A DNA stretch of 13,528 nt from Desulfobulbaceae bacterium (GTDB lineage Bacteria > Desulfobacterota > Desulfobulbia > Desulfobulbales > Desulfocapsaceae). The stretch is from NCBI GenBank assembly GCA_027067035.1, contig JAMOMO010000139.1, positions 1 to 13,528 on the forward strand, written 5' to 3'. Below, in pieces: positions 1-6,284 of the stretch; position 1 is the first letter of the stretch; each line of letters opens with the position of its first letter. The notes below the pieces were generated by a model. That model did not search any database and was not told the origin of the DNA. It saw only the letters and a list, made by a program, of their open reading frames with translations. Both the position numbers and the translations under genes were made by a program.

Positions 1-114
1 TCCATCCAGTTTATAGCAGATGGCATAATGGGATTTGTCGCCTCCTGATCTTTGGCGGCAGAGACCGTTTCCTGCACGGTTTTCCCTTGTCAGACAGCCT
101 TTGCAGTGGGGCAT
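1..114 (-). CDS. possible small Cys-containing protein, truncated by left edge
   Basis: An ATG at 112-114 opens a minus-strand frame that stays open for 38 codons to the first base of the window. The peptide begins MPHCKGCLTREN and has a CxxC pair near the start plus two later cysteines (NGLCR, AICYK), which could be a zinc-ribbon-like arrangement. AGGG lies 6 bases before the ATG as a weak ribosome site. It sits 63 bases downstream of the TauE-like gene on the same strand and could belong to the selD unit. I do not recognise the family. The visible part is too short to exclude a chance open frame, and the same frame is also open upstream of the ATG as far as the TauE stop codon. Confidence 0.27.
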   Translation of the reverse strand, partial: MPHCKGCLTRENRAGNGLCRQRSGGDKSHYAICYKLDG

Positions 115-158
115 GAAACGCCCTGTGCTCCGGCGCGTGCGGTGATGGTGCTGAATGA

Positions 159-196
159 TTAGAGAAGCAGGGAAAAATTAGAGAATCAGGGAAAAC
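159..196. repeat. 19-bp tandem duplication over the 3' end of the TauE-like gene
   Basis: Bases 159-177 and 178-196 are adjacent copies of the same 19-bp unit with two mismatches (167 versus 186 and 177 versus 196). Each copy carries a TAA read on the minus strand, so the end of the TauE-like gene and its stop codon have been duplicated. The working stop is at 178-180; the second copy lies in the 3' untranslated part. This looks like replication slippage and has no evident function. Confidence 0.7.
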
Positions 197-954
197 CACA
201 TCCGGACGGCAGCAATCCCAATGAGGATGGCCAGCAGTCTGCGCAGCTGTTGGACGGGAACCCTGTGGCTGATGAATCCGCCGAAGATGGCGGCAGGTGC
301 CACCGTGGGAATAAGTGGCAGGGTGTAAAGCCACACCATCTGTCCGGTTACGGCTTTTCCGATGAGGGCAGCGGTTGAAGAGAGAATAACGATGGCGAGA
401 TTACTGCCGATGGCAATGCGAGTCGGAATTTTCACGTAAGAGATCATCAGAGGAATAAGGATAAAAGAGCCTCCCTGTCCCACAAGCCCCCCGAGGAGTC
501 CCACACCTGATGCCGTGCTTATTGCGCGTATCCCGTTAAAGTGAAGTGAATCAACGTCAGGATGCTCTTTTTCGCTTTGAACAGGAAGCAGCATAAGCAG
601 TGCTGCACTGAAGGCCAGGGTGGCAAAGATAAAGAGAAGGACATCATTGGACACAAGACCTGCGGCAGCACCACCCGCTGCTGCCGCAAGGAAAATGGGC
701 AGTCCCATATAGAGAATGAGCCTGCGTGAAACAGCATGAAAGCGGTTATGGCTCACTGTTCCGCCTATACAGGCCACCAGACCCTGGATGAGAGTGAGCC
801 CGGCCACCGTCTGCATCGGCAGGGCTTCAAGGCCCAGCAGGGGAGGAATGCAGAGGAGAAGAGGTGCCATGATGATACCTCCTCCAATGCCAAGCAATCC
901 CGAAAGAAAACCGCTGAGCAGCCCGAGAACTCCAATTAACAGGTAGATGTCCAT
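178..954 (-). CDS. TauE/SafE-family (TSUP) membrane permease
   Basis: This 258-residue, strongly hydrophobic protein belongs to the TauE/SafE sulfite-exporter-like family of inner-membrane anion carriers. The family signature appears as two Gly-rich repeats at the starts of the two halves: GFLSGLLGIGGG at about 15-26 and a GLLGGLVGQGG stretch at about 152-162. Each half carries about four membrane segments, and the length is typical. The ATG at 952-954 places the first membrane segment directly at the N-terminus, as usual, although no clear ribosome site precedes it. The gene starts 18 bases after selD on the same strand, so the two are probably cotranscribed. Characterised family members move sulfite, sulfonates, sulfoacetate or related C2 anions. 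Carriage of a selenium or sulfur oxyanion would fit the selD neighbour, but that is inference. Confidence 0.88.
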   Translation of the reverse strand: MDIYLLIGVLGLLSGFLSGLLGIGGGIIMAPLLLCIPPLLGLEALPMQTVAGLTLIQGLVACIGGTVSHNRFHAVSRRLILYMGLPIFLAAAAGGAAAGLVSNDVLLFIFATLAFSAALLMLLPVQSEKEHPDVDSLHFNGIRAISTASGVGLLGGLVGQGGSFILIPLMISYVKIPTRIAIGSNLAIVILSSTAALIGKAVTGQMVWLYTLPLIPTVAPAAIFGGFISHRVPVQQLRRLLAILIGIAAVRMWFSLIL

Positions 955-972
955 ATTTTTCTACGGATGGCA

Positions 973-2025
973 TTAGTCCACAACTATGCCTGGTTCCCCT
1001 GAGACCAGTTCACCGATTTTCACTGCGGTACGCACCCCTGCCTTTTCAAGGGCAGTGATCAGATCGTGTGCCTGTGCATCAGGAACGGAGAGGATAAGTC
1101 CCCCGGATGTCTGGGGATCATAGAGTAGCTCATCTTCGGCCCTGCTGAGACTTCTGGTGATTTCAAGGCGGTGCCGATTTACCATGGTCCTGTTTGCCGC
1201 ATTGGATCCGGTGCTCTCTCCCTTATTGTACATATCTAGAACAAAGGGATAGAGGGGGAGTTTGTCAAAGGAGACTCTGACTTCAGCGTTGCAGCCAAGG
1301 GCTACTTCAAGGAGATGACCCAGGATACCAAAACCTGTGACATCGGTGCAGGCGTGCAGGTCAAACTGCAGGGCGATCTCCATGGCCTTGCCGTTTAAAG
1401 CGGCCAGCTGGGGGAGGATCTCCTGTTCCAGATCTCTGTAGGGGAGTTTGCCGGATCTGGCCGCATTAAAGAGAACACCGGAGCCGATTGCCTTGGTAAG
1501 TATCAGAGCATCACCCGGTTGGGAACCGGCATTGGTAATGACCCGGTCCGGATGGACCACTCCGTTTACACAGAGACCGTATTTCGGTTCCTCATCATCT
1601 ACAGTGTGTCCTCCGACAAGGCAGGCACCCGCTTCAACAACCTTGTCATGTCCTCCTCTGAGTATATCTTTGAGCAGTCCCATATCCAGTTGTTTTGAGG
1701 GAAACATGACAACATTGAGGGCGGTGAGGGGGCGACCACCCATGGAGTAGACATCCGAGATGGAGTTTGCTGCAGAAATCTGGCCAAACCAGTATGGATC
1801 ATCCACGGGGGGAGTGATGAAGTCCACGGTGTTGATCATGGCAATCTCATCCGATACCTTGTACACTGCCGCATCATCGGCAGTTTCAATGCCCACCAGG
1901 AGGTTCGGGTCAGAGGGGGGAGTTAATCCTTCAAGTGCGTCCGACAGATCCGCCGGACCAATTTTAGCAGCTCAACCGCAGGTACGTGCCAGTCCGGTGA
2001 GGGTTTTCTTTTTAAAGATCCGCAT
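973..2025 (-). CDS. selD: selenide, water dikinase (selenophosphate synthase), selenocysteine-containing
   Basis: SelD uses ATP to convert selenide into selenophosphate, the selenium donor for selenocysteine and selenouridine synthesis in the cytoplasm. The complete protein is 350 residues if the in-frame UGA at 1972-1974 is read as selenocysteine (residue 18, in context TCG-Sec-AAKIGP). A conventional gene caller would stop there and start instead at the GTG at 1894-1896, losing the catalytic N-terminus. Sec18 and Lys21 occupy the places of Cys17 and Lys20 of E. coli SelD. Metal/ATP-binding aspartates are present at D51, D68 and D91, with D228 in the DVTGFG motif and a GGHT motif at 138-141. 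The start is the ATG at 2023-2025, preceded by AAAGGAG at 2032-2038 with 6 bases of spacing. A SECIS-like hairpin follows the UGA. The TauE-like gene lies just downstream, and a LysR gene is divergent. Translation depends on SelB, SelC and SelA encoded elsewhere, and the enzyme would help make its own active-site residue. A sequencing error is unlikely because both sides of the UGA match the family. Confidence 0.96.
1939..1974 (-). promoter_or_regulatory. bacterial SECIS element with the UGA selenocysteine codon of selD
   Basis: Read on the minus strand, UGA (1974-1972) is followed after 13 bases by GUCCGGC (1958-1952), a six-base apical loop GGAUCU (1951-1946), and GUCGGAC (1945-1939). The arms pair over 7 bp, including one G-U pair. 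The loop begins 20 bases after the UGA and starts with GG, as expected for SelB-binding bacterial SECIS elements; the E. coli fdhF loop is AGGUCU. The fold was drawn by hand. Confidence 0.85.
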
Positions 2026-2031
2026 GGGGGG

Positions 2032-2038
2032 CTCCTTT
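2032..2038 (-). promoter_or_regulatory. ribosome-binding site of selD
   Basis: AAAGGAG on the minus strand lies 6 bases before the ATG at 2023-2025. This decides the start: it places the UGA inside the gene as codon 18 and excludes the internal GTG at 1894-1896. Confidence 0.8.
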
Positions 2039-2124
2039 GTTATAAGGATTTTCTATTGATGGTGAAAAATATATTTGCTATTCTTATATAATAACAGCCC
2101 GGGGAGTGCTGTCAAGGCTAATCG
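2039..2124. promoter_or_regulatory. AT-rich divergent control region between selD and the LysR gene
   Basis: This short region separates two divergent genes and is far more AT-rich than its flanks. On the plus strand, TTGATG (2056-2061) and TATTCT (2079-2084), 17 bases apart, form a plausible promoter for the LysR gene. An 8-bp palindrome TTATATAA lies at 2084-2091. A LysR-type protein commonly binds such a gap to control itself and the divergent gene, so control of selD is plausible. The exact site is not resolved by eye. Confidence 0.4.
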
Positions 2125-2139
2125 GTGGCACTGTGTGGT

Positions 2140-3057
2140 ATGAAAAACGGAGGGCGTAAAATAGAAACCAAGCAGCTGAAGACATTTCTGGCCGTATTTA
2201 GCAGTGGCAGTTTTACCAAAGCGGCAAAGATTCTCGACACCAGCCAGCCGGCGGTCAGTGAACAGATAAAAGGTCTTGAAAAAGAGCTGGGGTGCAGGCT
2301 TTTTGATAGAATGGGGCGATCCATACAGCCAACCGCCAAAGCCCGGATTCTCTATCCGCGTGCATGCTCTGTCATTGAAGCCATGGAGGGGATGGCAGAG
2401 GAGATCTCCCGTGAAGATGCAACTGTCAGCGGGGAGCTGCTCATTGGAGCAAGCACAATTCCCGGTGCCTACATTTTACCGCGTTTTGCCAGTCTATTTC
2501 AGAAAAAGTATCCGCAGGTATCCTTTGAAGTACGAATTGCTGATTCGAGTGATATTATCCAAATGCTGACGGAGCATAAACTTCTCCTTGCTATTGTTGG
2601 TGCAAAATCACATTCACCCAGACTCAGCTTCAACACCATTGTGGAAGATGAGCTTGTTCTGGTGGGTTCAGGCAGGGACAGACTTCCAAAGAGTGTCTCG
2701 GTGAATGAGCTCCTGAAGATACCGTTTTTACTGCGTGAAGAAGGGTCGGGAACGAGGAGGTCCATTGAGGAGGCCGTTATCCGGAACGGTATTGCGGTCT
2801 CTGAGTTGAAGAGCGTTGCTGTTTTCGGTTCCAATGCTGCCATAAAAGAGGCGATTAAAGAAGGGCTTGGAGTGTCGATTCTCTCCAGAATTTCAGTACG
2901 GGATGAACTGAAATGCGGCAGCCTGCGTGAGGTTGCCGTCGAGGGGCTGAGCATGCAGCGGCTGTTTTACGCGGTTACTCTGAAAGGGCGAAGTCTCCCC
3001 CGGCACTATTCTGTGTTCCTGCAAAAACTTCTCAGTATGAACAAGCAGGCATACTGA
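2140..3057 (+). CDS. LysR-family transcriptional regulator, probably selenium-metabolism-associated
   Basis: This is a standard-length LysR-type activator or repressor of about 305 residues. The N-terminal winged helix-turn-helix spans roughly residues 13-65 and includes QLKTFLAVFSSGSFTKAAK and QPAVSEQIKGLEKELG. A two-lobed effector domain follows, with the characteristic GELLIGAS strand at its beginning and a GLGVSILS segment near its end. The start is uncertain. A GTG at 2125 has AAGG 7 bases upstream, the ATG at 2140 is used here, and the best ribosome site (GGAGGG, 2149-2154) precedes an ATA at 2161 that would give the family-like start IETKQLKTF. The gene is divergent from selD. I recall an NCBI-defined LysR subgroup named for association with selenium metabolism, and this position fits it. 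The effector is unknown. Confidence 0.9.
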   Translation: MKNGGRKIETKQLKTFLAVFSSGSFTKAAKILDTSQPAVSEQIKGLEKELGCRLFDRMGRSIQPTAKARILYPRACSVIEAMEGMAEEISREDATVSGELLIGASTIPGAYILPRFASLFQKKYPQVSFEVRIADSSDIIQMLTEHKLLLAIVGAKSHSPRLSFNTIVEDELVLVGSGRDRLPKSVSVNELLKIPFLLREEGSGTRRSIEEAVIRNGIAVSELKSVAVFGSNAAIKEAIKEGLGVSILSRISVRDELKCGSLREVAVEGLSMQRLFYAVTLKGRSLPRHYSVFLQKLLSMNKQAY

Positions 3058-3297
3058 AATGAAGTCTCCTGTGCCGGGCGGGAAAGCCTGCCGTATCAGC
3101 CGCAATTCGGGCGACCTGGCTCCATATGGGACAGGTTCCATCCCCGTTGAACGCCCACGGAACCGTAAAAGATATTGAGACTGGTGCTCAAAAAAAACAA
3201 CACCTGGAAACAGGATGTTTTTTTTTAGTGGATTGTTCAGAATGGTGATGTATTATCAGTATATTGACTTAAATAGTAATTACAAACTGAAGGAACT
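3058..3297. other. intergenic stretch with hairpin-forming segments
   Basis: No convincing gene lies here. By eye, ACCTG (3114-3118) pairs with CAGGT (3132-3136), with TCC/GGA pairing further in. GGTTCC (3134-3139) can pair with GGAACC (3159-3164). The two arms share bases 3134-3136 and so would exclude each other. A terminator follows at 3190-3226. I could not match the segment to a known riboswitch on either strand. Confidence 0.35.
3190..3226 (+). terminator. intrinsic terminator after the LysR gene
   Basis: An AACACCTG arm, a GAAA tetraloop and a CAGGATGTT arm (one bulged A) form a stem of 8 bp. It is followed by a run of nine T on the plus strand. A run of A before the stem would make it a terminator on the minus strand as well. 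It lies about 135 bases after the LysR stop codon. Confidence 0.75.
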
Positions 3298-3588
3298 ATG
3301 GGGACGGGTGTTTTGCATCAGTGGGACGAAGTTGAACGACGGAAAAGCGGTAAGGAGCGCAGGGGCTTTTCCGAAAGACGTTTAAGCAATGAACGTCGCT
3401 TTGACTATCGCAGGGCGGATCCGCCGGCCAGACGTTCTATCAGCTCCTGGATGCGTTCTCTCTCCAATGCCAGGCTCGGGGTGGATCGCAGGAAAGGTGT
3501 TGATCGTCGCAAGCGGGATGACCGTCGCTCCCGGGAACTGCGGTCACTTCTCACCACAGAAGAACTTGCGGCCCTCCTGCAGGAGTAG
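3298..3588 (+). CDS. small arginine-rich protein with periodic Arg-Arg pairs, function unknown
   Basis: This 96-residue protein contains 23 arginines and no cysteine or histidine pattern suggesting metal binding. Arg-Arg pairs usually preceded by Glu or Asp recur every 5-7 residues, at 14, 21, 27, 33, 38 and 45, and again at 64, 70 and 76 (DRRKGVDRRKRDDRRS). A less charged segment at about 47-62 separates the two blocks. The C-terminus LTTEELAALLQE looks like a short amphipathic helix. The predicted fold is helical or disordered and very basic, so binding to nucleic acid, phospholipid or another acidic partner is possible but not shown. GAAGGA precedes the ATG with only 3 bases of spacing. 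The gene stands alone after a terminator and converges on rarD. Similar DRR/ERR strings occur as linkers in other delta-group proteins from memory. No family is assigned. Confidence 0.65.
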   Translation: MGTGVLHQWDEVERRKSGKERRGFSERRLSNERRFDYRRADPPARRSISSWMRSLSNARLGVDRRKGVDRRKRDDRRSRELRSLLTTEELAALLQE

Positions 3589-3608
3589 TTCCCGCACCTG
3601 TCACCCTG

Positions 3609-4502
3609 TTACAGATCTCTTTTTTGTCGCCGTATCCGTTTTAAAATCCCCTCCATCGCATAGATAAGCAATCCACACCACACCAGTCCGAATCCGATCA
3701 TCTGCTGTCTCGGAAAAGCCTCGCCATAGACAAAAAGGCCGATACAGAGCTGAATACTCGGAGCCAGATACTGAACAACACCAAGGGTGGAAAGTTGTAT
3801 TTTTTGTGCCGCGTAGCCAAAGAGGAGCAGGGGAAGGGAGGTGACAATTCCGGTTGCGGCCAGAAGAAATCTGCCGTTACTGTCCTGGTGGACAAAGTCT
3901 GACTGTCCCTGGCTGGCCAGGTAGAGGAGGGTGGCCAGGGCTGGAACAAAGAGAATGGCTGTTTCCAGGCAGAGTCCTTCCAGGGAGGGAAGCGGGGCGG
4001 TTTTTCTGAGGAGTCCGTAGAGGCCGAAGGTGACTGCCAGCACTATGGCTATCCAGGGAAATCGTCCATAGCCGAAGGTGAGGTAGCAGACTCCGAGAAA
4101 TGCCAGGAAGAGTGCAGTCCACTGCAGTTTTCGCAGACGTTCTTTCAGGAAAATGACGCCCAGCAGGACGTTGACCAGAGGGTTTATATAATAGCCGAGA
4201 CTGGATTCCACGATGTAGTTGGAGTTCACTGCCCAGATATAGGTGAGCCAGTTTACGGAGAGGAGTATGGACGTGAGAACAAAACGCTGTACGACTCTGC
4301 GGTCTTTCAGAACATGGAGCAGTTTTCCCGCTTTGCCCCACAGCAGAAGGATCATCAGGGTAACCAGGGTTGACCAGGTGATCCTGTGGCTGAGTATCTC
4401 TATGGGGACGGCCTGGGAGACGGTTTTCCAGTAAATGGGAAGCAGTCCCCAGATAGTGAAGGCTCCCAGGGCTGCAAAGAGGCCTTTATTGTTTTTTGTC
4501 AT
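3609..4502 (-). CDS. rarD: RarD-type EamA-family permease
   Basis: This 297-residue inner-membrane protein belongs to the drug/metabolite transporter superfamily and has two EamA repeats with about ten membrane helices in all. The N-terminus GLFAALGAFTIWGLLPIYWK and the following PIEILSHRITWS are characteristic of RarD. Later segments such as NSNYIVESSLGYYINPLVN and STLGVVQYLAPSIQL also match that subgroup as I know it. Length is typical. RarD is associated with chloramphenicol sensitivity by name, but its natural substrate is not firmly established. The ATG at 4500-4502 lies inside the end of the nuclease-like gene (17-base overlap), with only weak ribosome-site pairing, so translation is probably coupled. 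It is the last gene of the TetR-led operon and converges on the arginine-rich gene. Confidence 0.9.
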   Translation of the reverse strand: MTKNNKGLFAALGAFTIWGLLPIYWKTVSQAVPIEILSHRITWSTLVTLMILLLWGKAGKLLHVLKDRRVVQRFVLTSILLSVNWLTYIWAVNSNYIVESSLGYYINPLVNVLLGVIFLKERLRKLQWTALFLAFLGVCYLTFGYGRFPWIAIVLAVTFGLYGLLRKTAPLPSLEGLCLETAILFVPALATLLYLASQGQSDFVHQDSNGRFLLAATGIVTSLPLLLFGYAAQKIQLSTLGVVQYLAPSIQLCIGLFVYGEAFPRQQMIGFGLVWCGLLIYAMEGILKRIRRQKRDL

Positions 4503-5070
4503 TATTGCTGTCTTGAACCGGTGGAGGAGGCCAGACGTAAACGCCTGAGATTTTAGGCGGAAGTGCCGGTCGGGAATGTGACTGTGGTTTTATGGATACT
4601 GCGTCATTGCCTGAAGCGCACCAGTCATGAGTCTTTTTTCCTCCTGAATAACCGACAGCAAGCCCCTTGTCCAGCAGAAGAGTTCCCAGGTCTCTTCCAT
4701 CAAACTCAACATCTGCCAGTATCCGGAAGTACTTTCCCCGTTCAATGTGAAGAAGGTTGATTCTGCGTGCATCTTTGAGGAGCCGGTGGACAAGTTGCCG
4801 TGCACTCCGGGCCTTCTCCTCTTCCGCCGGGCAGTTCTTGCCGCCGAGTTCCGGCGTGTCAACTCCCCGCAGGCGAATCACCATGTTTTTCCCCATTATT
4901 GCTGGGGTTCCGGGGATGTTGAAAGTTATGGAATCACCGTCATGGTTTTTGACATATTCAACATCTGTGAAACTTTCAGCAGCAGTGCAGTCTGTGGTGC
5001 TATAGAGCAGGATCAGCAGCAGAAACGTGCCGGATCGGCTGAGTAGGGATAATTGCATCGGGGGGATCAC
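4486..5070 (-). CDS. secreted thermonuclease (SNase-like) family protein
   Basis: This protein of up to 194 residues has an N-terminal signal peptide (hydrophobic core about 14-24) followed by a staphylococcal-nuclease OB-fold domain at about 36-150. The catalytic set of the family is present: D46 in HDGDS, R66, the D71-T72-x-E74 motif (GVDTPEL) and R116 (KYFRIL), matching D21, R35, D40/T41/E43 and R87 of S. aureus nuclease. It should therefore be a calcium-dependent phosphodiesterase acting in the periplasm or outside the cell. The C-terminal tail is proline-rich. C28 does not sit in a lipobox because Asp precedes it, so it is probably not a lipoprotein. The listed GTG start overlaps the stop of the barrel gene in a GTGA arrangement; the ATG at 5056-5058 (MQLSLLSRSG) is an equally good start. 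A nuclease in an export operon is unexpected. Confidence 0.88.
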   Translation of the reverse strand: MIPPMQLSLLSRSGTFLLLILLYSTTDCTAAESFTDVEYVKNHDGDSITFNIPGTPAIMGKNMVIRLRGVDTPELGGKNCPAEEEKARSARQLVHRLLKDARRINLLHIERGKYFRILADVEFDGRDLGTLLLDKGLAVGYSGGKKTHDWCASGNDAVSIKPQSHSRPALPPKISGVYVWPPPPVQDSNNDKKQ

Positions 5071-6284
5071 CAGTACCAGACCAGTTCAAGGGAGATATAA
5101 TCATCTTTGGCAAGGCTGAAGGCAGGGTCCTCTCTGTCAAGGTCAATGAAGAAGGAGGCATCAATATTGAGCCGGACTGAGTCGCCGATACGGCGACTGC
5201 TCTCGATGGCTATGATGGTGGAGCCGTAATGGACATCTCTTATGAGGCCGACAAGTATGGTTGAGTCATCCATGTCGTTGACCACAAGGCGTAGTCCGGC
5301 CATGATATCGTTGTCGTATATGGTGGGCAGCCAGCCCTGATCGCGATCATCAAAGACATATTCACCCAGAACTCCAAGGTCCATCATCGTGTCGCCAATC
5401 CCTATGAAGCTGTATTCAAAGCCGAAGGTTGTTGCGGCATAGGATCGACTCTGACCGGTTCGGTAGAGTGCCTCAGCCTTAAAAAGCCAGTCAGCGGCAA
5501 CCATCTGGATGTCCAGACCGCTCTGACCGATCTGCTCATAGTAGGGATAAAGAACGGGGCTGGAATCCTCCTGAAGGGAGAGGAGGAGAACCGGTTCCCG
5601 TGCTGTACCGGTGAAGGCGTAGAGTCCGATATCAGCATTGTCAATACTTGTACTGTAGCGCACGGCCAGGTCGGTATGCTGTTGTTCTGCACTGCTCTCA
5701 TAAACAGCCATGTCAGTGTCAACCGCTATAGGAGTGCGCAGGCGTCCCTTTTTACCTGGAAACGTTCTCTCACGGAACCATGGCATGACAAAGCCTTCAA
5801 CAACGCCCCAGTCACGGGGAACGGTTACATGGAGCATGGGCTGGCCAAGTTTTTCTTCGCCATCCAGTGCCTCAACCTGGTCGGTCTGGTTGATGATGTC
5901 CACCAGGTGTACAAATTCCGTGGCACCCCAGAAGACCTTGCCCATGCCCATGCCAATTTCCCAGTCGTCTGTGAAGTAGAGAAATTCCGCGTTTCGCAGG
6001 TCTCCATGACTTCGATTGGCATCCTGACTGTCTACACGGTAAAATGCCTCCAGGGTAAATTGCAGGTTATCCGTCAGATCATGGTAGAGTTCAAGGGTTG
6101 CGGCAGCGGAGACAGACACGTCTCTCTGGCCTGCCCATGCGGCATCTTCCGTAAAAAGAAATCCCTGGCCGGACAGCTCTCCGTTTGCCTCCAGTGCCGA
6201 CACGCTGTCAGCTGAGAAGAGCAGCAGGAAAAGGAGAATGCTGCAGAAAACAGAGAGGGGAATGTTTTTCCTGTCAGCGAACAC
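5067..6284 (-). CDS. putative outer-membrane beta-barrel protein partnering an RND/LolA-like system
   Basis: This 405-residue protein starts with a signal peptide (hydrophobic core about 11-23, likely cleavage after VSA at 30). The rest is rich in alternating polar and hydrophobic strands with many aromatic residues. It ends in LELVWYW, a C-terminal aromatic residue of the kind recognised by the BAM outer-membrane assembly machine. These features indicate an outer-membrane beta-barrel. I see no TolC-like coiled coil. It follows the LolA-like gene with an 11-base overlap, so the start at the GTG 6282-6284 is set by coupling rather than by a ribosome site. Position and type suggest it is the outer-membrane exit or acceptor for cargo moved by the RND and LolA-like proteins. 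The arrangement resembles DUF1302-type barrels with DUF1329 partners, but the sequence family is not identified. Confidence 0.75.
   Translation of the reverse strand: MFADRKNIPLSVFCSILLFLLLFSADSVSALEANGELSGQGFLFTEDAAWAGQRDVSVSAAATLELYHDLTDNLQFTLEAFYRVDSQDANRSHGDLRNAEFLYFTDDWEIGMGMGKVFWGATEFVHLVDIINQTDQVEALDGEEKLGQPMLHVTVPRDWGVVEGFVMPWFRERTFPGKKGRLRTPIAVDTDMAVYESSAEQQHTDLAVRYSTSIDNADIGLYAFTGTAREPVLLLSLQEDSSPVLYPYYEQIGQSGLDIQMVAADWLFKAEALYRTGQSRSYAATTFGFEYSFIGIGDTMMDLGVLGEYVFDDRDQGWLPTIYDNDIMAGLRLVVNDMDDSTILVGLIRDVHYGSTIIAIESSRRIGDSVRLNIDASFFIDLDREDPAFSLAKDDYISLELVWYW

Noticed and set aside
973..1896. selD starting at the GTG at 1894-1896
   Set aside because: It would lack the catalytic N-terminus. 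The upstream sequence matches SelD through a UGA and has its own ATG and ribosome site.
3058..3189. Cobalamin, fluoride, c-di-GMP or molybdenum-cofactor riboswitch
   Set aside because: Short strings such as CAGGAGAC (minus strand) recall the B12 box, but the other conserved boxes and the overall stem order could not be found on either strand.
3574..3585. CTCCTGCAGGAG palindrome as a terminator after rarD
   Set aside because: It lies inside the last codons of the arginine-rich gene and has no loop or T-run on either strand.
4486..5070. Nuclease-like protein as a lipoprotein
   Set aside because: Cys28 follows the hydrophobic core, but Asp at the -1 position does not fit a lipobox.
5067..6284. 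Barrel protein as a TolC-like outer-membrane factor
   Set aside because: No long alpha-helical coiled-coil segments are present; the sequence is dominated by beta-strand patterns.
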